Shown here: one piece after another, positions 38,948 through 46,610 of the stretch
Layout: each line of letters starts with the position of its first letter
Position numbering within the stretch: the first letter of the stretch is position 1
NCBI RefSeq assembly: GCF_003937825.1
Contig: NZ_RSFW01000012.1
Location: 1 to 64,000 of the forward strand
Direction of reading: 5' to 3'
Source of the DNA: Mesobacillus subterraneus
GTDB taxonomy: Bacteria > Bacillota > Bacilli > Bacillales > Cytobacillaceae
Length of the DNA stretch: 64,000 nt
Program-made: the position numbers and the translations under genes
The notes under the pieces: generated by a model
What the model saw: only the letters and a program-made list of their open reading frames with translations
Told to the model about the DNA's origin: nothing
Databases searched by the model: none

Positions 38948-39850
38948 ATGCTGCAGCTTCCCAAAAAGGTTGAAATCATTGAAGTAGGCCCGCGAGACGG
39001 GCTGCAAAACGAGAAAAATTTTGTTCCCACTGATGTAAAAAAAGAATTCATCAGTGCTTTGAAAGATGCTGGCCTTAAAGAATTGGAGCTTACATCCTTC
39101 GTCTCCCCAAAATGGGTTCCGCAGATGGGCGATGCAGCGGAAATCGTTGCGGACTGCCTTGACAGCACCTCGAGGAATATCGTCCTTGCACCGAATAAAA
39201 AGGGAATCGAACGTGTATATATGACTGATTGCAAAGCCGTAGCTGTGTTTGTCGGTGTCAGCAATTCGTTCAATCAAAAGAATATCAATAAAACGACTGC
39301 TGAAAGTCTTTCTGAGGTCCTTCCATTGATTTCAGAGTTAAAAGCGAAGGATTATTTTGTACGTGCCTGCATTTCAACGGCTTTTTACTGCCCTTATGAA
39401 GGCAAGGTTGAAGAGGACGATGTCCTTGCTCTTTGCGGCGAGTTCGTCAAGGTGGGAGTGGATGAACTCAGCGTGGCCGATACCATCGGCATGGCTGCTC
39501 CACACGAGTCTTACTCGCTGTTTTCAAAATTAAAAGATGCGTTTCCAGATGTACTGATGACCGCGCATTTCCATGATACTAGGAAATTGGCCCTCGCGAA
39601 TATCCTGGCTGCCCTCCAGGCCGGAGTCACCCGCTTTGATACTTCAGCTGGTGGTCTTGGCGGATGCCCGTTTGCTCCGGGTGCAGCCGGAAATGCGGCT
39701 ACTGAAGATGTTGTCTATTTACTGCACAGGATGGGGATAGGAACTGGTGTCGATCTCGGTGAACTGCTCAAGGCCGTAGAGGTCATCAGGCCTCATATCT
39801 CAAGACCAATCGAGAGTACTTATTTCAGGCTAAATTCGGTCAGCGTCTAA
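38948..39850 (+). CDS. Hydroxymethylglutaryl-CoA lyase
   Basis: TIM-barrel lyase cleaving HMG-CoA to acetoacetate and acetyl-CoA, 300 residues. Motifs: EVGPRDGLQNE (about 12-22), AHFHDTRKLALANI with the metal-binding HxH, and the family signature GGLGGCPFAPGAAGN with the catalytic cysteine. Two starts each have a good ribosome binding site: 38948 (AGGAGG 9 nt upstream) and in-frame 38930 (GGAGG 6 nt upstream); I prefer 38948, whose N-terminus matches relatives. Its product feeds the divergent scoAB-thiolase genes. Confidence 0.93.
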   Translation: MLQLPKKVEIIEVGPRDGLQNEKNFVPTDVKKEFISALKDAGLKELELTSFVSPKWVPQMGDAAEIVADCLDSTSRNIVLAPNKKGIERVYMTDCKAVAVFVGVSNSFNQKNINKTTAESLSEVLPLISELKAKDYFVRACISTAFYCPYEGKVEEDDVLALCGEFVKVGVDELSVADTIGMAAPHESYSLFSKLKDAFPDVLMTAHFHDTRKLALANILAALQAGVTRFDTSAGGLGGCPFAPGAAGNAATEDVVYLLHRMGIGTGVDLGELLKAVEVIRPHISRPIESTYFRLNSVSV

Positions 39851-39922
39851 CTTTTTGCATAAGCCCCCTTTCTTGAAACCATCTTATTAGATGAAGGCAT
39901 TTCAAGGAAGGGAGCATGTTAG

Positions 39923-40054
39923 ATGAGCCAAAAACGCGACAAAGGCTACAGCCAGCAGGGCAAGCCGAATGCAGATACTGTGAAGCAGCAGATTGCCGCC
40001 GAGGATCTCGAAAAGGCAATCCATCCTACAAAGCGCCAAAATTCACAGCAATAA
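39923..40054 (+). CDS. Small hydrophilic protein, unknown
   Basis: A 43-residue frame starting MSQKRDKGYSQQGKPNADTV and ending with IHPTKRQNSQQ. It is rich in Gln, Lys and Asp, with no hydrophobic segment. GGGAG lies 8 nt before the ATG and a strong terminator follows 9 bp after the stop, so it is probably a real small gene. The composition recalls small sporulation or coat-associated proteins, but I do not recognise a family. Confidence 0.7.
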   Translation: MSQKRDKGYSQQGKPNADTVKQQIAAEDLEKAIHPTKRQNSQQ

Positions 40055-40063
40055 GTTTTTTCA

Positions 40064-40088
40064 GACCGCCCACTTTGGCGGTCTTTTT
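40064..40088 (+). terminator. Terminator after the 43-residue gene
   Basis: GACCGCC (40064-40070) and GGCGGTC (40077-40083) pair perfectly around CACTTT, followed by five T. Confidence 0.9.
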
Positions 40089-40151
40089 GTATGTTTGTAC
40101 AACAGCTTCTAATGGTAAAATAAAGAAAATGGGTTAATCGGAGGGTTGAGC

Positions 40152-41105
40152 TTGAAAAGAGCATTCCGCGTCTTATTTTCTTTTTTGCTTGTACTGGCCT
40201 CTTTAGGGGTCTTCATTTCCAATAAATTAATGTTCATGAAAAAGAAAGATGATGATGAAATTTTCAATCGGGAAAAAGACGCAGGCCATCTTGTGCCTGA
40301 CGAATATGATGCCCTGCCTAAAAGGGAAGTGAGCTTACCTTCCTCTTTCGGGTACCCACTCAAAGCGGTCCTTGTCGAGCCTCATGAGACAAATCGATAT
40401 ATCATCATCGCCCACGGTGTTACTCAGAGCAAAACCAATTCGGTAAAATATATGAACCTCTTCCTGAACAGAGGATTCAATGCCGTGATTTACGACCATA
40501 GGCGCCATGGGGAATCAGGCGGAAAAACGACCAGCTATGGGTACTATGAAAAATTCGACTTGAAATCGGTGGTAGACTGGCTCAGACAGGAAAAAGGGCC
40601 GGAGCTGCTCCTTGGGATTCACGGGGAATCCATGGGTGCGGCAACCCTGCTCCTTTACGCCGGAATGATTGAGGATGGTGCTGACTTCTATGTCGCCGAT
40701 TGCCCGTTCTCAGATTTCAGTGAGCAGCTCGCATACCGCATCAAGGAAGAGGTCAAGGTACTGCCGCCAAAGCTGCTTCTTCCGGTTGCCGACCTCTTCG
40801 TCCGCATCCGCGATAAATATTCCTTGAGCGCTGTATCGCCAATCGCGGTCATCGAAAATATCAAAAACCCCATCCTGTTCATCCACAGCCGCAAGGACGA
40901 CTTCATCCTGCCATCAATGACCGAAGCCTTGTTTGAACAGAAAAAAGGACCGAAAAAGCTATTCATGGCCGAGAACGGCCTGCACGCACAATCGTACAGC
41001 GAAAACCGTGAGCACTACGAAAAGGTCCTTGACGAATTCCTTGAGGAATATGTATATGATGAAGATGATGGAACGGGTACAGCGAGTCCCCCTTCTGATG
41101 CTTGA
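40152..41105 (+). CDS. yqkD: YqkD, alpha/beta hydrolase
   Basis: A 317-residue alpha/beta hydrolase with one N-terminal membrane anchor (about 5-24). The nucleophile elbow is GIHGESMGAATLLLYAG (about 158-174), the oxyanion region IIIAHGVTQSK (about 85), the acid is Asp in SRKDDFILP and the His is in NGLHAQSY. The TTG at 40152 is chosen because GGAGG lies 7 nt upstream; a TTG at 40146 abuts that site. The C-terminus is acidic. Substrate unknown. Confidence 0.9.
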   Translation: MKRAFRVLFSFLLVLASLGVFISNKLMFMKKKDDDEIFNREKDAGHLVPDEYDALPKREVSLPSSFGYPLKAVLVEPHETNRYIIIAHGVTQSKTNSVKYMNLFLNRGFNAVIYDHRRHGESGGKTTSYGYYEKFDLKSVVDWLRQEKGPELLLGIHGESMGAATLLLYAGMIEDGADFYVADCPFSDFSEQLAYRIKEEVKVLPPKLLLPVADLFVRIRDKYSLSAVSPIAVIENIKNPILFIHSRKDDFILPSMTEALFEQKKGPKKLFMAENGLHAQSYSENREHYEKVLDEFLEEYVYDEDDGTGTASPPSDA

Positions 41106-41142
41106 CTGATCCGTCCTGCTGTCCGATTGATCATCCATAGAT

Positions 41143-41178
41143 AAAAAAGATTGGCTCCCTGCTGAGCCAATCTTTTTT
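41143..41178. terminator. Bidirectional terminator between yqkD and a lipoprotein gene
   Basis: AAAAAAGATTGGCT (41143-41156) and AGCCAATCTTTTTT (41165-41178) pair perfectly around an 8-nt loop, serving both converging genes. Confidence 0.92.
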
Positions 41179-41722
41179 ACTGTTTTTGTCCCTGGCGGTC
41201 AATTTCTTTTCCTTCAGCGTCAAGCGCCCTGACCTCTTTGTACTCGCCAATTCCGTAATAATATCGTTCATTTTCTTTTTCAAAGATTTCTATATTCGTA
41301 AACTTGCCGTCCGGCCCTGCTGCTTCAATGGCCTTGATGTTCGGGCTGATAACCTTTCCGAAGATCACGGGAATCTTCACATCCAATTTCCCATCTTCCT
41401 TAAAGGTTGTAAATGTGTCGACATACAGGATCATGAAATCATTTTTATAATAAGTCCAGTGGTTATGCCCTGCATTTTTCCAGCCTTCTTTGTCGCTGCC
41501 TTCAATATAAGCGACAGCCAGAGCGTCGAATGTCCTCGAGCCTTCTTTTTGCTCCGTAGTGTAAAAAACCAGCTTTCCTTTATCGACTTTTTCTTCATGG
41601 ATCACCTGTTTGATGTTGAACGGAATATCATTTTTGATTGCTTCTCCCGCAGTCTTATACGAGCACGCTGACAGCACGATGATGCACATGCCCATTATGG
41701 CTGCCTTCCACAATTTCGCCAT
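41177..41722 (-). CDS. Putative lipoprotein, unknown function
   Basis: A 181-residue protein with a lipoprotein signal: a hydrophobic stretch (about 5-18) and the lipobox VLSAC, predicting a lipidated cysteine near residue 20. The mature part is a mixed alpha/beta domain with YYKNDFMILYVDTFTTF. I recognise no family. The ATG at 41722 follows GGGGAGA. It ends at the terminator shared with yqkD. Confidence 0.8.
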   Translation of the reverse strand: MAKLWKAAIMGMCIIVLSACSYKTAGEAIKNDIPFNIKQVIHEEKVDKGKLVFYTTEQKEGSRTFDALAVAYIEGSDKEGWKNAGHNHWTYYKNDFMILYVDTFTTFKEDGKLDVKIPVIFGKVISPNIKAIEAAGPDGKFTNIEIFEKENERYYYGIGEYKEVRALDAEGKEIDRQGQKQ

Positions 41723-41807
41723 TTCTCTCCCCTGCTTTCGCATCAAACTTCTATGTATCTCTTCAACCTTCTCTCTTATTTAACCTTTTTTTCAATATTT
41801 TGTAAAC

Positions 41808-42137
41808 TCATAAATTGGTTTTGTCATAAAAACTCATTCTCGGATTCAAATATTCATTTGGACTCTTCAGCTGAAAGCAGCCTGCAGACTCTTTGTAGTC
41901 CAGTGTCATCTGATCATCGAAGAAGACTTCCCTGGATTTTTGAATATAGATGGGGATGCTGCCTGTTTCCATTTGGTTTTCGTCATCATTATATTCTTTT
42001 TCCAGCCAGAGAGCAGCTACACCGTTCACTGCACAGCCACAGCCGTCAATATCGTATATCAGTTTAATGTATCCCTGTTTTCCTGCCGTCTTTTCCTGCA
42101 GCTTCTTTGTTGCTGTCTCGGTGATTTTCAATTTCAT
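41808..42137 (-). CDS. yqkB: YqkB, HesB/IscA-like iron-sulfur biogenesis family protein
   Basis: A 109-residue HesB-like fold protein matching YqkB. It has IKLIYDIDGCGCAVNGV (about 24-40) with a CxC pair and a single Cys in ESAGCFQLKSPNEYL near 90, unlike the three-cysteine pattern of classical IscA. A role in Fe-S cluster handling is inferred from the family. The ATG at 42137 is preceded by GGGAGTG; an extension to 42197 would be unsupported. Confidence 0.85.
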   Translation of the reverse strand: MKLKITETATKKLQEKTAGKQGYIKLIYDIDGCGCAVNGVAALWLEKEYNDDENQMETGSIPIYIQKSREVFFDDQMTLDYKESAGCFQLKSPNEYLNPRMSFYDKTNL

Positions 42138-42288
42138 GATTGCACTCCCTTTCCGATGCTTCATTTTACCATATCGAAGGCTAATTTTCCGTTTCAAAAC
42201 CCTTGGGTAATTTCAAAATTGTCTTGCAATTTGACTGGTTACCTTTTACTATCAAAGATAATTGTGAATTTGGAAAGGAGTGCTTATT

Positions 42289-42504
42289 TTGACAAAAGTA
42301 ACGATTAAAGTGAATGATAATGGGTCTTTAAGGATTACCGGCGATGTTGAACTGCTGGATGGTGCCGGCAATAAATATGAGACAAAGCCGGCGTTCTCGC
42401 TTTGCCGCTGCGGTATGAGCAAAAACATGCCGTTCTGTGACGCTTCCCATAAAGGGAAGTTTGAATCGGCCGTCCGTGCACCGCAAGCTGAAGAAACGGA
42501 ATAA
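42289..42504 (+). CDS. CDGSH iron-sulfur domain protein
   Basis: A 71-residue protein with the complete CDGSH 2Fe-2S motif: CRCGMSKNMPFCDASH (about 38-53), i.e. CxC, Ser, Pro-x-C-D and the His ligand. The start is a TTG at 42289 with AAAGGAG 8 nt upstream. Such proteins bind a redox-active 2Fe-2S cluster through three Cys and one His. It is divergent from yqkB and has its own terminator. Confidence 0.9.
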   Translation: MTKVTIKVNDNGSLRITGDVELLDGAGNKYETKPAFSLCRCGMSKNMPFCDASHKGKFESAVRAPQAEETE

Positions 42505-42509
42505 TGTAC

Positions 42510-42541
42510 TGAGGGCAATGGACATCCATTGCTCTTTTTTT
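42510..42541 (+). terminator. Terminator of the CDGSH gene
   Basis: GGGCAATGG and CCATTGCTC pair around ACAT, followed by seven T. Confidence 0.85.
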
Positions 42542-42560
42542 GTGGGGGCGGGTCCGCTGG

Positions 42561-42899
42561 CTACCATTCGTCTGCAAGCCTGACATCCGCTATCGCCGAG
42601 ATTCCAATGCGATGGATCTCTTCAAAGCGGTCAACAATATGGAGTTTCTGCCCAAGCTCATTCCAGTAATGGATTTTCCCAATCACTAATTCATACTTTC
42701 GCTGGCGGAAATAGGTAATGCTGACGGGTCGGTTATATTCCATCGCTTCAAGGATGGTTTCATTCAATTGTTCGAGCTGCTGTTCATCCAGCTGTTTTTC
42801 TTGTTCGTATTCATCCTCCTGTGCCCAGTCACGCAGCATTTTCACATGTTCAGGCAGCATCATGGATGTCCATTTAATTCTTCCGCGATCGCGAATCAT
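42561..42899 (-). CDS. yqjX: YolD-like protein YqjX
   Basis: A 112-residue YolD family protein. It begins with RDRGRIKWTSMMLPEH (the R-G-x-x-K-W-x-x-M-x-L-P-E-H hallmark) and has a long acidic helix (about 25-50) and a C-terminal beta domain. Genes of this family are paired with UvrX/YqjW Y-family polymerases and are DNA-damage regulated in B. subtilis; the molecular role is unclear. It follows yqjW at 21 bp. Confidence 0.9.
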   Translation of the reverse strand: MIRDRGRIKWTSMMLPEHVKMLRDWAQEDEYEQEKQLDEQQLEQLNETILEAMEYNRPVSITYFRQRKYELVIGKIHYWNELGQKLHIVDRFEEIHRIGISAIADVRLADEW

Positions 42900-42920
42900 C
42901 TTGCTCTCCTCCTTCTCCTA

Positions 42921-44180
42921 TCAGCCTTTATGCCCGCCGACAAGCGCGGCACGATGTCTTGCTGTTCCAGCTGCCGTATATGAAACCGCCCTCAGGAGGG
43001 ACGCCGAACCATAGCGGCTGCGGATCCGGTCCATCGCATAGCCAAGTTCTTTCTTTTTCCAGCCATTCTTTTCAAATAAGTTCAATTGAAACTCGCTGTC
43101 AGTGACGAGATTCCCGAGCGCTATTGAGATGCTGCGGACCGTTTTTCCGGTATAGTTTTCGGCAAAAAGCTCAAGACAGACCCGGTACAGCTCCATCGTA
43201 ATATTGGTCGGCTCCTCGATTGTCCTTGAGCGGTGGAAGCCACCGCCGAATTCATCCTGGCTGTAACCGACCCCGAAGCTGATCGTCCGACCTGCTTTCC
43301 CGTGGCTCCTGGCTCTTCGCGCGACTTCTTCGGACATTTCGAGGATGACATGCTTGATTTCCACTTCTTCTTTGTAATCCCGCAGCAGGATTTGGCTTTT
43401 TCCAAAGCTGACCTGCCCTTCCATGATCGGGGCACCGATATCGGAAAAATCGATTCCCCATGCATGCCAGTACAGCTGGTTGCCCATGATCCCGAATTTC
43501 TTCTCCAACGTTTCAAGATCATAGCGGGCCAGCTGGCCGACTGTAAAAATCCCCATGCTATTGAGTGTTTTTTCGACACGGCGCCCAATTCCCCACATTT
43601 CACTGAGCGGGGAAACATTCCACAGCTTGTTCTGGACATCATCATACGTCCACTCGGCCACCCCTTTGTGTTTTGCCTCAAGGTCAAGGCACAGTTTTGA
43701 CATCAGCATGTTCGGGCCGATTCCAATCGCGCACGGCAGCTGGAACTCGCGTTCAATGTCATCTTTGATTTTCCTGGCGATGGAAGCAGCATCGCCCCAG
43801 AGCTTCGAAGCTCCGTCCACCTTTATAAAGCTTTCATCGACACTGTAGGTATGGATGGCTTCCTTCGGGACATAGCGATTGAATACGCGGGAGATTTCAG
43901 TGGAGATTCGCAGGTACGTTGACATTTGGGGATCAACGACAATAATTCGCGGATCATTGGGAATTTCGAACTTTCGTGATCCGGTTTTAATGCCAAACTC
44001 CTTTTTCAAACGCGGGGAGGCGGCCAGGACAACACTTCCCGGGCGATCGATGTTCCCAACGACAGCCAGGTAGCAGTCCAGAGGATCAAGGCCGAGCATG
44101 ACCGCGGAGCAGCTCGCATAAAAGCTTTTCATATCCACACAAAGAATCTTGTTTTGCGGCATTTCGCTGTAATCGACCAT
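42921..44180 (-). CDS. yqjW: Y-family DNA polymerase YqjW (PolY2, UvrX/UmuC-like)
   Basis: Translesion DNA polymerase of 419 residues. Catalytic carboxylates lie in ILCVDMKSFYASCSAV (about 11-26) and YSVDESFIKVDG (about 112-123). The helix-hairpin-helix segment is MWGIGRRVEKTLNSMGI, and a little-finger domain follows. The ATG at 44180 has AAAGGAG upstream; a longer frame to 44225 lacks one. It forms an operon with yqjX, and the equivalent of B. subtilis yqjH lies at 61977-63251. Confidence 0.92.
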   Translation of the reverse strand: MVDYSEMPQNKILCVDMKSFYASCSAVMLGLDPLDCYLAVVGNIDRPGSVVLAASPRLKKEFGIKTGSRKFEIPNDPRIIVVDPQMSTYLRISTEISRVFNRYVPKEAIHTYSVDESFIKVDGASKLWGDAASIARKIKDDIEREFQLPCAIGIGPNMLMSKLCLDLEAKHKGVAEWTYDDVQNKLWNVSPLSEMWGIGRRVEKTLNSMGIFTVGQLARYDLETLEKKFGIMGNQLYWHAWGIDFSDIGAPIMEGQVSFGKSQILLRDYKEEVEIKHVILEMSEEVARRARSHGKAGRTISFGVGYSQDEFGGGFHRSRTIEEPTNITMELYRVCLELFAENYTGKTVRSISIALGNLVTDSEFQLNLFEKNGWKKKELGYAMDRIRSRYGSASLLRAVSYTAAGTARHRAALVGGHKG

Positions 44181-44406
44181 GTCTCTTCTCTCCTTTCTGC
44201 AGGTGGTCCACCAAAACAAGAACATTCATTCTGTTTCATTATACCCATTATATTAAGCGAATATGTGTTCGGTTTCAATGGAAATTTTCCGGCGGACTGA
44301 CTTAATAAAGGGGAAAATGGGGAGTCATGCCAGGACTGGTCAATTTTTTCAGGGGCTGTTTTCAGCTGGAGATAATGAGTATAATCAGGAAGAGAGGTGC
44401 TGCTTG

Positions 44407-44598
44407 ATGGATAAAAAACTCATACGCAAGATGGTGCAAAAATGCTTCGTACAGTACCGGCATGACGATTCGCTGCCGCTAAGCGAAGCCGAGTTCGAAG
44501 AGATATGTGAGAAGATTGTAAAACTGAATTATGAGGAGCCAGAGGCAGGTTTGCACGAGATTATCAATGATGCCGTTTATGAATTTTTGGCTACATAA
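44407..44598 (+). CDS. yqzH: YqzH family protein
   Basis: A 63-residue helical protein, MDKKLIRKMVQKCFVQYR at the start and VNDAVYEFL-like end (INDAVYEFLAT), resembling B. subtilis YqzH, also found near yqjW. No function is known. The ATG at 44407 (or the TTG immediately before it) follows GAGAGGTG; in-frame sequence up to 44263 does not resemble the family. It is divergent from yqjW. Confidence 0.78.
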   Translation: MDKKLIRKMVQKCFVQYRHDDSLPLSEAEFEEICEKIVKLNYEEPEAGLHEIINDAVYEFLAT

Positions 44599-44614
44599 CA
44601 AAATCCTGAAATAG

Positions 44615-44640
44615 AAAAGGCTGCCCGTGGACAGCCTTTT
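44615..44640. terminator. Bidirectional terminator after yqzH
   Basis: AAAAGGCTG (44615-44623) and CAGCCTTTT (44632-44640) pair perfectly around CCCGTGGA; it also terminates the converging anti-sigma gene. Confidence 0.8.
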
Positions 44641-44642
44641 GA

Positions 44643-45989
44643 TTATTTTAATCTGATCTTCGCTTCGCCTTTGATTGCAGCGGGATAATCATTAAGCCTC
44701 AGGGTAATTGGGCCAGGAGATGCTCCTTCACCAAAATAAGGTATTAAAACTTCCAATGGGCTTTCAGCGTTCCACCTGAAAGAAGCGGACCCATCGCCGA
44801 TTTCTTTCCCGTTCTGATCCACCGCCTGTTCAAATGAAATATGATTATGCCCTTCTCTCGAGCCTTTTTGGAAGGCGAACAGCAAATGATTCTCCTCCCT
44901 GTCGACCTTTATCAATCTGCCATCAGCGGGGGCCTTCAACACTTCCATTTTCTCGGGATCAACAATGATTTCCACCTCGTCTTTATCCAATGCGCGCAGG
45001 GAATTGAAGCGCAAGTAAAGCTCTTCTGGTTTTTTGAAAAAGTTACTTTGCAGGAAAAATTCCTTTGTATACTCATCCATATGGCGCGCAGTAGTTCCGT
45101 TATTGATCGCGGCCCATTCTTCGCCCGTTTCATCAACAAGAGTCAGGTCTTCGAATCCAAATAACTGTTTTGAATTTCCCTCGTCAAAATGGACAGTCAC
45201 TCCTATTCTCGTTGGGTAAATCGACACTTTCTCCACAGTGACCTTCTGTCCTTCAATTTCGACTGTTTCATTTACTTCAATGGTTTCTTTTTTATCCTTG
45301 AAAGCATCCTTGTCAATCGAGAATGGAATCACCCACGTATCAGCAAGCTTATTCATTGGCTCGCCCTCTTCTGTTCTACCTTCACTAAGCTCCATACTCA
45401 GTTTGAAATTATCAGGACGGTGATCACCATAAAATTCAAAGGTGGCTTGAAGCAGCCTGCCTTTATCCTGCATATCGATTGACCATCCGTCATAAGAAAA
45501 TGCTATTTCTTCGATGCCTTTCCCCTCTTGATCGGTCAGCAAAAATTTGTCAATCGATACTTCCTTATGCGCCCCAGAAGTTTCAACCTTGTAAAACAGC
45601 ACCATCATCTGCTCATCGACAATCACCGAATCTAATGTGACCTTAAGGCCGTCATGCTCATCGGATACACCGATTTTCTGGGCGAAGTCATTTTCGATAG
45701 CGGATGTCAGCCCTTTGTCAAAGCGAACAAGCTCCACAATCTTCTCCATCCCCGGTAGGGAGGTGACATACGAAGCAAATGTCTCTGAGGTCCGCAGCAT
45801 CGCTGTAAAAGCAAAAATCAGGATAGCAGCTGAAGCGAATGTTCTCATGAACAAAAGATTTTGCTTCTTTTTCCTCTTCCCCTTGCTGATCCCGGCAGCA
45901 ATCGCCTCGTCCAGCTGGAGCTCGGGAACTTCGATATTTTCTAGTGCCTCCTGGGCCTTCGTCAGCTTTTTTTCCTCGGCATTAAGCAT
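44643..45989 (-). CDS. Membrane anti-sigma factor, DUF4179-type
   Basis: A 448-residue protein with a cytoplasmic N-terminus rich in charge (1-40), a single TM helix at about 46-65 (LLFMRTFASAAILIFAFTAM), and a large extracytoplasmic region with beta-sandwich character. The segment just after the TM, SYVTSLPGMEKIVELVRFDKGL, is typical of DUF4179 anti-sigma proteins linked to ECF sigma genes. It overlaps the sigma gene by 8 bp. The signal sensed is unknown. Confidence 0.85.
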   Translation of the reverse strand: MLNAEEKKLTKAQEALENIEVPELQLDEAIAAGISKGKRKKKQNLLFMRTFASAAILIFAFTAMLRTSETFASYVTSLPGMEKIVELVRFDKGLTSAIENDFAQKIGVSDEHDGLKVTLDSVIVDEQMMVLFYKVETSGAHKEVSIDKFLLTDQEGKGIEEIAFSYDGWSIDMQDKGRLLQATFEFYGDHRPDNFKLSMELSEGRTEEGEPMNKLADTWVIPFSIDKDAFKDKKETIEVNETVEIEGQKVTVEKVSIYPTRIGVTVHFDEGNSKQLFGFEDLTLVDETGEEWAAINNGTTARHMDEYTKEFFLQSNFFKKPEELYLRFNSLRALDKDEVEIIVDPEKMEVLKAPADGRLIKVDREENHLLFAFQKGSREGHNHISFEQAVDQNGKEIGDGSASFRWNAESPLEVLIPYFGEGASPGPITLRLNDYPAAIKGEAKIRLK

Positions 45990-46503
45990 AGCCCAATCCC
46001 CCCTTATCTTCGAGCTGCCCGCGAAGCTCCTTCAGGCCTTTATTGAGCCATGTCTTCACGGTGCCTTCCGGACATTCAAGAATCTCGGCAATTTCTTTAA
46101 TTTTGAAATCATGCACATATTTCAATTCGATGACCTGCCTCGTTTTGGAATCAAGCTTGCCGATGACTTCCTCGACCTCAAGCCAGCTTGATTGGTGTTC
46201 GGCACCCATCAGGCTGATGAGGTCATCACTGACAAGGAGCCGCTTCCTCTTCTTCAATTCATCGTTACAGTAGTTTATAAGGATTCTTGTCAGCCAAGTC
46301 GTGAAATACTGCGGCTCTTTCACCTTCCGGATTGAACGGAATGCCCTGTATGTGACCTCCTGCAGCGCTTCTACTGCATCCTCGCTATTTTTCAAGTAGC
46401 TGAGGGCAATCCGGTAGAGGCGAACTTTATGAAGCTGCATCAATTCGTAAAATGCTCCTTCGTCGCCTTTTTTCGCTTTTTGTACCAATTCCTGAAGCTC
46501 CAA
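45982..46503 (-). CDS. ECF-type RNA polymerase sigma factor
   Basis: A 173-residue sigma factor. Region 2 includes LYRIALSYLKNSEDAVEALQEV (about 29-50) and FTTWLTRILINYCNDELKKR; region 4 includes FKIKEIAEILECPEGTVKTWLNKGLKELR. It is distinct from SigX in this window. The partner anti-sigma gene overlaps its end. I cannot match it to a named B. subtilis sigma factor. A candidate ECF promoter with a shifted but recognisable pattern lies upstream, suggesting self-regulation. Confidence 0.92.
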   Translation of the reverse strand: MELQELVQKAKKGDEGAFYELMQLHKVRLYRIALSYLKNSEDAVEALQEVTYRAFRSIRKVKEPQYFTTWLTRILINYCNDELKKRKRLLVSDDLISLMGAEHQSSWLEVEEVIGKLDSKTRQVIELKYVHDFKIKEIAEILECPEGTVKTWLNKGLKELRGQLEDKGGLGYA

Positions 46504-46531
46504 AATGTCTCCCCCTGACTTTGTATCTATC

Positions 46532-46561
46532 TATTAGACCATGAAGCTGGAAAAAAGTTTT
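46532..46561 (-). promoter_or_regulatory. Candidate autoregulatory ECF promoter
   Basis: On the minus strand AAAACTTTTTTCC (46561-46549) is followed by GTCTAATA (46539-46532), with 17 nt between AAAAC and GTC. This fits the ECF pattern of an AAC-containing -35 and a (C)GTC -10. It lies about 30 bp before the sigma gene. Confidence 0.5.
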
Positions 46562-46568
46562 GCTGAAT

Positions 46569-46602
46569 TAAAAAAACCGCCAAAAAATTTTTTCATGGCG
46601 GT
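46569..46602 (-). terminator. Terminator of yqjP-yqjQ
   Basis: ACCGCC (46576-46581) pairs with GGCGGT (46597-46602); the A/T loop can pair further. In the minus direction six T follow. Confidence 0.75.
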
Positions 46603-46610
46603 ACAGTACT

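Noticed and set aside
38335-38973. Plus-strand frame of 212 codons opposite the thiolase
   Set aside because: It overlaps the thiolase and the divergent promoter region and has no ribosome binding site.
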